Assembly: GCA_036516995.1 (NCBI GenBank)
Contig: DATDYW010000008.1
Location: forward strand, 1 to 18,503
Source of the DNA: DATDYW01 sp036516995
Lineage (GTDB): Bacteria > Patescibacteriota > Minisyncoccia > Phycocordibacterales > JAACPR01
Direction of reading: 5' to 3'
DNA: 18,503 bases
The notes beneath the pieces were generated by a model. The model made no database searches, was not told the DNA's origin, and saw only the letters and a list, made by a program, of their open reading frames with translations. The position numbers and the translations under genes are program-made. Below are positions 7,080-14,567 of this stretch, piece by piece. Position 1 is the stretch's first letter, and each line of letters opens with the position of its first letter.

Positions 7080-7132
7080 CTCGCCCACGAGTTGAACTCG
7101 CGCACGAGTTGAACTTGCTCACGAGTCCACCT
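7071..7132. repeat. 17-bp-period palindrome array 1a (4 units)
   Basis: Units of 13 bp begin at 7071, 7088, 7105 and 7122, exactly 17 bp apart with 4-bp spacers CCCA, CGCA, CTCA. The unit is N-GAGTY-N-RACTC-N. Unit 2 is perfect (CGAGTTGAACTCG), unit 3 has one change, unit 1 (CAAGTTTAACTCG) contains the tatD stop, and unit 4 (CGAGTCCACCTTA) is decayed. The array is in inverted orientation to array 1b. Confidence 0.85.
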
Positions 7133-7174
7133 TAGGGGCGGTTTCTGGCCTTATTTATTGGTTGTCGAGGCCAA

Positions 7175-7221
7175 CGAGTTCAACTCGCCCCCGAGTTCAA
7201 CTCGTGCGCGAGTTGAACTCG
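7175..7221. repeat. 17-bp-period palindrome array 1b (3 units)
   Basis: Perfect 13-bp units start at 7175 and 7192 (CGAGTTCAACTCG) and 7209 (CGAGTTGAACTCG), spacers CCCC and TGCG. The segment from about 7193 to 7222 is the near-exact reverse complement of 7087-7116, including complementary spacers (CGCA/TGCG), so the two half-arrays can fold into a stem of about 30 bp around the middle sequence. The array ends 70 bp before the rpsF start. Confidence 0.88.
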
Positions 7222-7249
7222 TGTTTATTGCCAGATGAGGGAGGTCTAA

Positions 7250-7278
7250 TTGCGCCTTTAGGCGCTGCGTGCTAGCTT
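7250..7278 (+). promoter_or_regulatory. Promoter of the rpsF-ssb-rpsR operon
   Basis: TTGCGC (7250-7255), 17 bp, TAGCTT (7273-7278), 13 bp to the rpsF ATG. The match to consensus is moderate, but spacing is exact and it fits the style of other promoters here. No Shine-Dalgarno sequence follows, and the predicted leader is only 6-7 nt. Confidence 0.45.
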
Positions 7279-7291
7279 TTCGCCCGTACAT

Positions 7292-7810
7292 ATGACTAAC
7301 GAAACATCGTCCGAGCGATCCGCCCTCTACGAGGTCGGATTCCAGATTGTCCCAACGCTCGGCGAGGACGGGGCCACGGAGCAGGCGGCCAAGGTTGCAG
7401 CTTTGGTTTCCGCCCGCGGACCAGTTTCCTCGTCGGGCGAGCCCCGCCTCGTCAAACTCGCCTACCCGCTCACCAAGCCAGCGGAGGGTCGCTACCTCAA
7501 GTTCGACACCGCCTACTTCGCCTGGGTGAAGTTCACCACTGACCCGGCATCCGTTGCCGCGCTCGAGGAGGAGCTCAAGCACCAGGACAACCTCATTCGC
7601 TTTTTGCTCGTGAAGACCGTTCCTGACTCCGACCACACCACCGCCAAGCTCGCCGCCGAAATTCGTGAGGCGGAGAAGCGTCGCGAGCGCCCGGAGCCCG
7701 TCGCCGCCGACGACCAGCCGGCGACCGACGTTCCCGCCGGCGCCGAGCCCGCTAAGACAGGCGATGTTGTAGACAAGGCCATCGATGCGCTCGTGGCCGA
7801 GTCGCTCTAG
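7292..7810 (+). CDS. rpsF: Ribosomal protein bS6 with C-terminal extension
   Basis: A 172-residue small-subunit protein S6, which sits beside bS18 on the platform of the 30S subunit. Residues 12-112 have the S6 fold: ALYEVGFQIVPTL as the first strand, then the LVKLAYPLTKPAEGRYLKFDTAYFAWVKF hairpin and EEELKHQDNLIRFLLVKT. About 60 further residues (AEKRRERPEPVAADDQPATD to the end) are charged, Ala/Pro-rich and probably disordered, making it longer than typical S6 (about 95-135). Identity is supported by its neighbours: ssb 8 bp downstream and rpsR after that, the classic rpsF-ssb-rpsR order. Confidence 0.92.
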   Translation: MTNETSSERSALYEVGFQIVPTLGEDGATEQAAKVAALVSARGPVSSSGEPRLVKLAYPLTKPAEGRYLKFDTAYFAWVKFTTDPASVAALEEELKHQDNLIRFLLVKTVPDSDHTTAKLAAEIREAEKRRERPEPVAADDQPATDVPAGAEPAKTGDVVDKAIDALVAESL

Positions 7811-7818
7811 TACCGATT

Positions 7819-8286
7819 ATGTACCTCAACCGCGCCACGCTCATCGGCAACCTGACCCGCGACCCGGAGACCCGCGCCCTGCCCTCTGGCGCCAAGGTCT
7901 GCTCGTTCTCGATTGCCACGAACCGCGTCTGGAAGGACCAGCAGACTGGGGCTAAGAAGGAGGCCGTTGACTACCACAACATCGTCGTCTTCGGCCGCAC
8001 CGCCGAGAACTGCTCTACCTACCTCAAGAAGGGGCAGAGCGTGCTCATCGAGGGCCGCATCCAGACCCGATCGTGGGACGGCCCGGACGGCAAGAAGAAC
8101 TACCGCACCGAGATTGTTGCCGACACCGTGCAGTTTGGGCCCAAGGCTGCCGGATCTGGCGCACCTCGCGCTGCCGAGGCTGCCGCAGCCGCGCCTGCCG
8201 CCGCGGCCGAGGCTCCCGCTGCTGATTCTGCGCCGGCCATCGAGTACCCGCAGGAAGAGATTAATCCCGAAGATATTCCTTTTTAA
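7819..8286 (+). CDS. ssb: Single-stranded DNA-binding protein
   Basis: A 155-residue SSB. Residues 1-107 form the OB fold, starting MYLNRATLIGNLTRDPETR and including DYHNIVVFGRTAENC and LIEGRIQTRSWDGPDGKKNY. An Ala/Pro-rich flexible linker (about 110-140) leads to the acidic C-terminal tip EEINPEDIPF, which recruits replication and repair partners such as PriA, RecO and polymerase III chi in known bacteria. It coats single-stranded DNA as a tetramer. It lies 8 bp after rpsF and 10 bp before rpsR, in one operon. Confidence 0.97.
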   Translation: MYLNRATLIGNLTRDPETRALPSGAKVCSFSIATNRVWKDQQTGAKKEAVDYHNIVVFGRTAENCSTYLKKGQSVLIEGRIQTRSWDGPDGKKNYRTEIVADTVQFGPKAAGSGAPRAAEAAAAAPAAAAEAPAADSAPAIEYPQEEINPEDIPF

Positions 8287-8296
8287 CTGAAACATT

Positions 8297-8497
8297 ATGA
8301 ACGACTGCTTCTTCAAGAAGAACGGCATCAGCCACATCGACTACAAGGACGTCGAGGTGCTCAAGAAGTTTCTCAACCCGCACGGGCGCATCCTCTCCTC
8401 CCGCCGCACCGGTGTCTCCTCCAAGATGCAGCGGCAGCTCGCGGAAGCCGTCAAGCGCGCGCGCTTCATGGCCCTGTTGCCCTACGTGGCACGGTAG
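8297..8497 (+). CDS. rpsR: Ribosomal protein bS18
   Basis: A 66-residue S18, the bS6 partner on the 30S platform. Recognisable features are CFFKKNGISHIDYKDVEVLKKFL near the N terminus, then RILSSRRTGVSSKMQRQLAEAVKRARFMALLPYV, the conserved helix pair that packs on 16S rRNA. It is slightly shorter than the usual 72-80 residues, mainly at both ends. It is the last gene of the rpsF-ssb-rpsR operon and is followed by a strong terminator. Confidence 0.95.
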   Translation: MNDCFFKKNGISHIDYKDVEVLKKFLNPHGRILSSRRTGVSSKMQRQLAEAVKRARFMALLPYVAR

Positions 8498-8550
8498 AGA
8501 GTCAGTTTACGGCTGCACAGTTCGGGGAGGCTCCAATCGGGGCTGCGACG

Positions 8551-8599
8551 AAGAAAAAACGGCTCGGAGTACATTCGTACACCGTCGCCGTTTTTTCTT
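8551..8599. terminator. Bidirectional terminator between rpsR and the 8635-9210 gene
   Basis: AAGAAAAAACGGC (8551-8563) and GCCGTTTTTTCTT (8587-8599) are fully complementary over 13 bp, with a smaller GTAC/GTAC hairpin in the loop. The A and T runs make it a symmetric terminator for these convergent genes. Nothing else is seen in 8498-8634. Confidence 0.85.
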
Positions 8600-8634
8600 C
8601 CGTCTCGCCTTCCGCTTGTCGCCTCTGCGGTGAC

Positions 8635-9210
8635 CTACTTTTCCTTCTGTGAAAAGGTTGAAGTAGCGTGAGTCTCAACCCTAATCTCATCAATGAAACC
8701 CTTTAAGTGAGGGGCCACTTTATACCCAAACGTTATGCAGACCGAGTAGATTGCGATTATCAAGGTCCACCCGACGACGTGTCTCAAAAATTTCTTCTGC
8801 CCCGTCTCTGCATTGAATAAAGAATTAAAAACATTCCACTTTTTTAGTCCGAGTGAGATTGGCCACATTATAGTTAGGCCGATCACAAAGACGAGGGCGT
8901 CTGTGTAGAGGTCGCTGATCTTTGTGAGCCAATAGACAACAAGGGCTAGGGTTCCGAGAGCGAGGGCATTTTCAAACCAAATTATCTTGGCCCCGCCATC
9001 TTTGGCGGGGAATGCCTCCCACAGCTCCAGCCAGATTAGGATAGTGCATGTGAGGCATACCAGAGAGAGGATTGCCGCAAAGATTCCTGTCTCTAGGTCG
9101 GTGGAAAAAAGAGTTAGAGCACTAAAAACCCCGAGCGCGGTTATCAGGTTGCTATTCTGGTCAATGTATTCCCGAAGTCCCGTTTCCTTTTTGGTGGGGG
9201 AGTCGGGCAT
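8635..9210 (-). CDS. Hypothetical polytopic membrane protein, 191 aa
   Basis: An unrecognised membrane protein of 191 residues. After a short hydrophilic N terminus (MPDSPTKKETGLREYIDQNS) there are about five hydrophobic segments: near residues 22-37, 43-61, 82-97, 104-122 and 145-167, then a hydrophilic tail. No transport or enzyme motif is visible. Its bases are clearly more AT-rich than the genes around it, and it uses codons such as ATT, TTT and AGG, which suggests acquisition from elsewhere. It starts 13 bp after efp and probably rides on the efp transcript; a bidirectional terminator follows. Confidence 0.7.
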   Translation of the reverse strand: MPDSPTKKETGLREYIDQNSNLITALGVFSALTLFSTDLETGIFAAILSLVCLTCTILIWLELWEAFPAKDGGAKIIWFENALALGTLALVVYWLTKISDLYTDALVFVIGLTIMWPISLGLKKWNVFNSLFNAETGQKKFLRHVVGWTLIIAIYSVCITFGYKVAPHLKGFIDEIRVETHATSTFSQKEK

Positions 9211-9223
9211 ATCGCTTCGATTT

Positions 9224-9817
9224 TTAGGCCCGCTCGACGTACTCGCCAGTTTCGGTATTCACGCGAATGGTCTCGCCCTGCCCGATGAACATCGGCACCT
9301 GAATAGTGGCGCCGGTTTCAACCGTAACCGCTTTCGTGCCGCCGCCGCGGGCGGTGTCGCCCTTTACGGCATCTGCCGCCTCGGTGACCTTGAGGTCCAT
9401 CTTGATGGGGAGCGAGACGCCGATGACGCGCTCCTCGCCGAAGTAGACGGCCTCCACGGGAGTGTTCTTCTTGAGGAACTTCGCCTGATCGCCAATCACA
9501 TCGGCTGGAATGGTGAAGCGATTGGCGCGGTCGTCCACGTCGCAGAACCACACCTCGTCCTTGTCCGTCTGGCGGTTGAACTTCTTGTAGAGGAAGGTGA
9601 CCTTCTTCTTCGAGACGTCGGCCTCGGGGGCGGTGTCGGTCATCCGGAAGACCTCCTGGCGGGTGACGCCGGTGGTGAGGTTGCGCAGCTTCACCTGGTT
9701 GGTGGGCTTGCCCTGCTGCTTGCGGGCGATGTGCGAGGAGAGCACCTCGTGCGGCTCGCCGTAGAGGACGATGACCTTGCGCTCGCGGATCTCGTTGTAG
9801 TTGAGGGTGTTGGCCAT
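9224..9817 (-). CDS. efp: Translation elongation factor P
   Basis: A 197-residue EF-P, which enters the ribosomal E site and helps peptide-bond formation at polyproline stretches. Domain I (KOW-like) spans about residues 5-65 with NEIRERKVIVLYGEPHEVL and VKLRNLTTG; the central OB domain follows (KKKVTFLYKKFN, then GVSLPIKMDLKVTE); the last domain carries GGGTKAVTVETGATIQVPMFIGQGETIRVNTETGEYVER, the family signature. The loop that normally presents the modified lysine (PGKG, Lys34 in E. coli) reads RKQQGKP (residues 32-38), with Gln35 at the aligned position. The leader is about 45 nt, pyrimidine-rich, without a Shine-Dalgarno sequence. Confidence 0.95.
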   Translation of the reverse strand: MANTLNYNEIRERKVIVLYGEPHEVLSSHIARKQQGKPTNQVKLRNLTTGVTRQEVFRMTDTAPEADVSKKKVTFLYKKFNRQTDKDEVWFCDVDDRANRFTIPADVIGDQAKFLKKNTPVEAVYFGEERVIGVSLPIKMDLKVTEAADAVKGDTARGGGTKAVTVETGATIQVPMFIGQGETIRVNTETGEYVERA

Positions 9818-9869
9818 AGAGAAGGAAGAAGGAAGAGGTAATAAGGAAGAAGTTCAGACAGGCTGCGGG

Positions 9870-9898
9870 ATTCTGGCGTAGTAGTACGGGGGAGTCAA
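9870..9898 (-). promoter_or_regulatory. efp promoter
   Basis: On the minus strand TTGACT (9898-9893), 17 bp, CAGAAT (9875-9870): five of six matches in each box. Transcription would start near 9863, leaving a leader of about 45 nt rich in C and T. The -35 box is 7 bp from that of the divergent gene, so the two polymerases compete for one site. Confidence 0.65.
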
Positions 9899-9905
9899 CC
9901 TAGGC

Positions 9906-9934
9906 TTGACCGCCCCAGCATCGGCTGCTAGTAC
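9906..9934 (+). promoter_or_regulatory. Promoter of the 9941-10402 gene
   Basis: TTGACC (9906-9911), exactly 17 bp, TAGTAC (9929-9934), 6 bp to the ATG. The mRNA should begin at, or within one or two bases of, the start codon. It is back-to-back with the efp promoter. Confidence 0.6.
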
Positions 9935-9940
9935 TGGGGC

Positions 9941-10402
9941 ATGAAGATCATTGTCAGTTGTCAGATGTCATCTTCCGCAACGGAGATGAAGGGTACTCCA
10001 GCTATCAACGGCCTACCCGAGTGGAAGCGTGTCCACGACCACCTCGAGCATCCGTACAAGCTCGGGCTCATCGCCTGCGCGATGAGAACGCTTGGCGAGC
10101 TCACAACCATGCTCGACAATCGACGGCCGAGTGGAGCACGTCCTTGGGGAAGCCAGATTGTGGCGGCCATCGATTACGCCGAGCACGCCGAGCTGACGCT
10201 CTCCATTGGTAACTACAATGGAGCGGGCGACAGCCTCCCCGTGGGCTCGTGGTTCTTCGGAATCTCCTCACCCGCTGAATCAATGCGTCTCCGCGCAAAG
10301 GGTGTGGAGTACCGCTACGACGATGAGGACAATGCCGCGTTCCTGCTCGAGGAAATCAAGCGCGCCTGGGCGAAGCCGAAGGCTCGTCGGAGGGCCGCGT
10401 AA
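9941..10402 (+). CDS. Hypothetical protein, 153 aa
   Basis: I do not recognise this 153-residue soluble protein. It has a central helical part (PYKLGLIACAMRTLGELTTML, then SQIVAAIDYAEHAELTLSIG) followed by strands with GSWFFGISSPAESMRLRAKG and a C-terminal charged helix (AAFLLEEIKRAWAKPKARRRA). There is no signal peptide or membrane segment. Coding is supported by a good promoter 6 bp before the ATG, normal GC-rich codon use and a terminator 10 bp after the stop. Its -35 box almost touches that of efp, so expression of the two may be linked. Confidence 0.65.
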   Translation: MKIIVSCQMSSSATEMKGTPAINGLPEWKRVHDHLEHPYKLGLIACAMRTLGELTTMLDNRRPSGARPWGSQIVAAIDYAEHAELTLSIGNYNGAGDSLPVGSWFFGISSPAESMRLRAKGVEYRYDDEDNAAFLLEEIKRAWAKPKARRRAA

Positions 10403-10412
10403 CCCCACCCTA

Positions 10413-10436
10413 GCCACCCTGATTGGGGTGGCTTTT
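10413..10436 (+). terminator. Intrinsic terminator after the 9941-10402 gene
   Basis: GCCACCC (10413-10419), loop TGATTG, GGGTGGC (10426-10432), then TTTT. A perfect 7-bp stem placed 10 bp after the stop. Confidence 0.8.
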
Positions 10437-10485
10437 CCCTTTTAACCCTCATTGTTTGGGCCAAAAAGCGGTGCGCTAGTGTCTA

Positions 10486-10514
10486 TTGACATATTTCTTA
10501 CAAGGTGCTACAAT
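10486..10514 (+). promoter_or_regulatory. Strong sigma-70-like promoter of a candidate small RNA
   Basis: TTGACA (10486-10491, perfect), 17 bp, TACAAT (10509-10514, five of six). This is the best promoter in the window, yet no start codon with a usable frame follows; the next strong signal is a terminator. Confidence 0.75.
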
Positions 10515-10520
10515 GTACAT

Positions 10521-10610
10521 ACTCCGCTTCCCAGCTTTGACGGTCACCGCGGAGACCTGCCAAAAAATCCGCATCATGCTCAGCCACCACCAATGGCTGG
10601 GCATTTTTAT
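10521..10610 (+). ncRNA. Candidate small RNA, about 90 nt, convergent with recA
   Basis: The transcript is bounded by the promoter at 10486-10514 (start expected near 10521) and a strong terminator (stem 10576-10604, T-run after it). It contains a 5' hairpin, CTCCGC (10522-10527) with GCGGAG (10549-10554), then a single-stranded purine/A-rich segment (CCAAAAAATCC), then the terminator stem. No plausible protein is encoded: the only ATG inside lies in the terminator stem. Its end meets the recA stop codon, so it could also affect recA 3'-end formation. I see no match to SRP RNA, 6S, tmRNA or RNase P signatures. The existence of a transcript is inferred. Confidence 0.55.

Positions 10611-10613
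<3 letters not shown>
10576..10613 (+). terminator. Terminator of the candidate small RNA
   Basis: ATGCTCAGCCA (10576-10586) pairs with TGGCTGGGCAT (10594-10604), 11 bp with one G-U, 7-nt loop, followed by TTTTTATTTATT. The T-run overlaps the recA stop codon (TTA at 10611-10613 on this strand). On the recA strand the U-run is about 10 nt away from the stem, so it is a poorer terminator there. Confidence 0.8.
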
Positions 10614-11687
<1,074 letters not shown>

Positions 11688-11696
11688 AGGTGGCCC

Positions 11697-11702
11697 ATTC
11701 TA
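11697..11702 (-). promoter_or_regulatory. recA -10 box
   Basis: TAGAAT on the minus strand (11702-11697), five of six matches, 9 bp before the ATG. The -35 position (about 11720-11725) has no consensus and overlaps the first 22-bp repeat, so an activator or other control at the repeats is plausible. Confidence 0.5.
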
Positions 11703-11722
11703 CCTTTTAGTGTCTCTCCGCG

Positions 11723-11788
11723 CGATAAACCCTTCCTAAAGTCACGATAAAGCCAGGGTTACCCTCCGATAAAGCCAGGGTTACCCTC
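11723..11788. repeat. Three 22-bp tandem repeats upstream of recA
   Basis: Copies begin at 11723, 11745 and 11767, exactly 22 bp apart. The second and third are identical and start CGATAAAGCCAGGG, continuing TTACCCTC; each holds the 11-bp palindrome AGGGT-T-ACCCT. The first copy keeps only CGATAAA and two or three other positions. The array runs from the recA -35 position upstream. Confidence 0.8.
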
Positions 11789-11804
11789 GCTGCCCTCGCT
11801 GATT

Positions 11805-11825
11805 ACACGAGGTTCGGCCTCGTGT
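11805..11825. terminator. Hairpin after the 11830-12225 gene
   Basis: ACACGAGG (11805-11812), loop TTCGG, CCTCGTGT (11818-11825): perfect 8-bp stem, 4 bp after the stop of the leftward gene. There is no T-run on either side, so termination may be factor-dependent, or the hairpin may only protect the 3' end. Confidence 0.4.
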
Positions 11826-11829
11826 ACAT

Positions 11830-12225
11830 TCACGAAGCAGACGAGGCCGCGACGGGGGCTTCGCCCGGAGACAGGAGCCAGACGGTGCGGGTAACGCCGG
11901 CTTCGCGGCCGAAGCGGTCGGTGGCCACGACCGTGAAGTGGTTCTCGCCGGGCAGGAGCGCGTAGGTCTCGGAAAACCGCCCGTCGGCGTCTACGAACGA
12001 CCGACCGCCGTTGACCCGGAGCTCGCTGATGCCGCGACGGGCGAAGCCGGTGAGGGTTACGACGGGCTCCGCGGCGCTCACGGTGGCCTGGTCGACTGGA
12101 GATTCGACGACGAGCTCGGGGCCCGCCAGGAGCTGCCGGGCGTTCCAGGCGGCGTAGAGAAGGAAAATACCGATAATGGCGAGCCCGATTCGGAGCTCGG
12201 CGCGGCGGCTGCGGCTCGACGTCAT
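11830..12225 (-). CDS. Membrane-anchored Ig-like domain protein, 131 aa
   Basis: A 131-residue protein with a short basic cytoplasmic N terminus (MTSSRSRRAELR), one membrane anchor at about residues 13-31 (IGLAIIGIFLLYAAWNARQ) and an outer domain from about residue 36. That domain (LVVESPVDQATVSAAEPVVTLTGFA, then ELRVNGGRSFVDADGRFSETYALLPGENHFTVVATDRFGRE) follows the pattern of bacterial Ig-like folds such as glucodextranase domain B (SP..AT....V.L.G....G..F......PG.N...V.A.D). It starts 9 bp after the ftsK stop and is surely cotranscribed. A role at the division site or cell surface is inferred from context only. Confidence 0.75.
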   Translation of the reverse strand: MTSSRSRRAELRIGLAIIGIFLLYAAWNARQLLAGPELVVESPVDQATVSAAEPVVTLTGFARRGISELRVNGGRSFVDADGRFSETYALLPGENHFTVVATDRFGREAGVTRTVWLLSPGEAPVAASSAS

Positions 12226-12234
12226 CGGCGGCGC

Positions 12235-14502
12235 CTAGCCGAGCATCCCGCCGCGCTCCTCACCCGGCGACTCGCCGCCGGCTCCGGCGTCACTTCCCAT
12301 ATCAGCAGCTCGCACCAGCACATCCCGGGGCTTAGCGCCGTCGCCCGGCCCAATCACGCCGCGCTCCTCGAGAATATCCATAATGCGCGCCGCGCGGGCG
12401 TAGCCGACGCGCAGTCGCCGCTGGAGGAAAGAAGTTGAGGCACGGCCCGCCTGCACCACCACCGAGCGTGCTTCCTCGTACATATCGTCGTCTTCATCAC
12501 CATCGCCACCGAGACCCGCGCCCAGGTTTTCTGCGAATCCGCCACCCTGCTTTGCGTCTAGATCAATAGTCGCCATCTTGCCGTCCGTCCCGTACGTCTC
12601 GCGGAGGTAGTCAACCACGGCCTTCACCTCTCTCTCGGTGACGAACGCCGACTGAATGCGCCGCGGCTGCGGCAGATCGCCGGGGAGGTAGAGCATGTCG
12701 CCGCGGCCGAGCAGCTTCTCGGCGCCCGGCATATCGATGATGGTGCGCGAGTCAATCTGCGAGGAAACCTGCAGCGCGAGGCGCGTGGGGATGTTTGCCT
12801 TGATCAGGCCGGTGATGACGTTCACCGAGGGCCGCTGCGTCGAGAGCAGCAGGTGAATGCCCACGGCGCGGCTCATCTGGGCCAGCCGCACGATGCCCGC
12901 CTCGAGCTCTCGGGGGTAGGCCTGCATTATGTCGGCCAGCTCGTCGACGACGATGGCGATGTGGGGCATCGGCGGCGGATCGTCCTCGCGCATCTCCTCG
13001 CCGGTCTTGGCCCGCCGCTCGAGCGCCTTGCCGTAGACCTCGCGGCGGTAGGTGGTGATGTCGCGGACGCGGTGGCGCTCCAGGACATCGTAGCGCTCGG
13101 CCATCTCCCGGGCCGCCCAGCGCAGGGCCAGTATCGCCTTCTTGGCGTCGGTGATGACGGGGGTGAGCAGGTGGGGGATGCCGTTGTACTGGGTGAGCTC
13201 GACGCGCTTCGGGTCAATCATTATGAACTTCAGGTCGTCCGGGCCGTTGCGGTAGAGGAAGCTGGTGATGACCGCGTGGATGGTCACCGACTTGCCCGAG
13301 CCGGTGGCGCCGGCCACCAGCATGTGCGGCGCCCGGCCGAGGTCGGCGAAGCAGGCGTTGCCGGTGACGTCCTTGCCGAGGGCAAACAGGAGCGGCTCCT
13401 GGCGCTCCTGGAACTCGCTCGCGCGCAGCAGCGAGCCGAGGCCCACCATCGTCTTGGTGGTGTTCGGGATCTCGATGCCGACGAGCGACTTGCCGGGAAT
13501 CGGCGCCTCGATGCGGATGGGGTGGGCGGCGAGCGCCAGCGAGAGGTCCTTGTGCAGCGCCTCGATCTTCGAGAGCTTCACGCCCTGGGCGGGCTTGAGC
13601 GCGTAGCGCGTCACCGACGGGCCCACCGAGACCTCGTCCATCTCCACCTGGATGCCGAAGTCGCCGAGCGTGCGGCGAATGATGTTCGCGTTCGCCTTGA
13701 TGTCGCCGACGCCAGGTTTTCCAGAATCTGTATCGAGCAGCGAGAGCGGCGGCGGGGTGAAAGCTGCGGCGCTCGCCCTCCTCGCGAAGAAAACCAAGCC
13801 GGAGGCTTTGCGGGCGGGCGGGGACTCCTGCTGCTCGTCCTCGGCCCCGACTGTCTGCCGCGCCTCTTCTGCCGCCGGCGAGGCCGCCGCCGTTGGGGTT
13901 TCGTTTGCGGCAATCGGCTCGCCCCCCGATGTAATTTTCACCGGCGCATCAATTGCGGGGTCAGCGGGCTTTCGTCGCAGCCAGCCGAAGGAGAGGAGCG
14001 AGAGCGGGGCATCGAGGAGCATCGCCACGCCGATTGCGGTGATGACCGCCATGCTGATCACCGTGAAGTAGGTGTCGAAGGCCTTCAGCATCAGGTTCGT
14101 CATCGCGCCGCCGATGATGCCGCCCTGGCCGCGCGAGAAAACCTCGACGAGGTTCAGGCCCGCGAGAAAAGAGAGTATCCCGCCGGCCGCCTTCGGCAGG
14201 GCGAGGTTCCGGGAGAGGTCGCGGAAGTAGGAAATGCCGAGGACGAGCAGGAGAACGGGCGCCAGGTAGTAGCCGATGCCGAACAGGGTGTCGAGCCCCC
14301 GGAAGGTGAGATCGCCCGCCGTCCCGGCGAGGTGGAAGGGGGAGAGTGCGAGGAACACGGCGGCCAGTATGAACAGCAGGGCGAGGATGCCCTCCACCGT
14401 TTCCTCCCGGAAGGCGCGGAAAAACCCCCGCTTTTCAGCACCGTCTTTGCCCTCCCGCTCCTCGCGTCGGCTCTTTTTCTCCTCTTTTTTCTCCCGCGCC
14501 AT
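12235..14502 (-). CDS. ftsK: DNA translocase FtsK/SpoIIIE
   Basis: A 755-residue septal DNA translocase. After a highly charged N-terminal tail (residues 1-30) there are four membrane segments (about 38-58, 72-94, 105-125, 145-170), then an Ala/Pro/Glu linker (180-245). The motor follows: alpha domain (about 265-345), Walker A GATGSGKS at 398-405, Walker B IAIVVDELAD at 515-524, and STQRPSVNVITGLIKANIP with the DMPGAEKLLGRGDML segment. The gamma winged-helix domain, which reads polar KOPS-type sequences in known FtsKs, is at about 675-735 (SFLQRRLRVGYARAARIMD). It should pump chromosome ends through the closing septum. The ATG at 14502 has a TAGAAT box 12 bp upstream. Confidence 0.97.
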   Translation of the reverse strand: MAREKKEEKKSRREEREGKDGAEKRGFFRAFREETVEGILALLFILAAVFLALSPFHLAGTAGDLTFRGLDTLFGIGYYLAPVLLLVLGISYFRDLSRNLALPKAAGGILSFLAGLNLVEVFSRGQGGIIGGAMTNLMLKAFDTYFTVISMAVITAIGVAMLLDAPLSLLSFGWLRRKPADPAIDAPVKITSGGEPIAANETPTAAASPAAEEARQTVGAEDEQQESPPARKASGLVFFARRASAAAFTPPPLSLLDTDSGKPGVGDIKANANIIRRTLGDFGIQVEMDEVSVGPSVTRYALKPAQGVKLSKIEALHKDLSLALAAHPIRIEAPIPGKSLVGIEIPNTTKTMVGLGSLLRASEFQERQEPLLFALGKDVTGNACFADLGRAPHMLVAGATGSGKSVTIHAVITSFLYRNGPDDLKFIMIDPKRVELTQYNGIPHLLTPVITDAKKAILALRWAAREMAERYDVLERHRVRDITTYRREVYGKALERRAKTGEEMREDDPPPMPHIAIVVDELADIMQAYPRELEAGIVRLAQMSRAVGIHLLLSTQRPSVNVITGLIKANIPTRLALQVSSQIDSRTIIDMPGAEKLLGRGDMLYLPGDLPQPRRIQSAFVTEREVKAVVDYLRETYGTDGKMATIDLDAKQGGGFAENLGAGLGGDGDEDDDMYEEARSVVVQAGRASTSFLQRRLRVGYARAARIMDILEERGVIGPGDGAKPRDVLVRAADMGSDAGAGGESPGEERGGMLG

Positions 14503-14514
14503 TGATGTACGGCG

Positions 14515-14520
14515 ATTCTA
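14515..14520 (-). promoter_or_regulatory. ftsK -10 box
   Basis: TAGAAT on the minus strand (14520-14515), 12 bp before the ATG, identical to the recA -10 box. There is no good -35 at 17 bp. The palindrome array begins 66 bp upstream of the start codon. Confidence 0.5.
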
Positions 14521-14567
14521 TCACGGGCATCGCTTTCGGTGCTTATTTTTCAAGCCAAACACAAACA

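Noticed and set aside
7071..7221. Ordinary transcription terminators made by the GAGTT/AACTC palindromes
   Set aside because: No T-runs follow the stems, units are iterated on a strict period, and one array lies between divergent genes where no termination is needed.
12853..14505. 550-aa plus-strand open frame
   Set aside because: Antisense shadow of ftsK caused by high GC at third positions; no recognisable domain.
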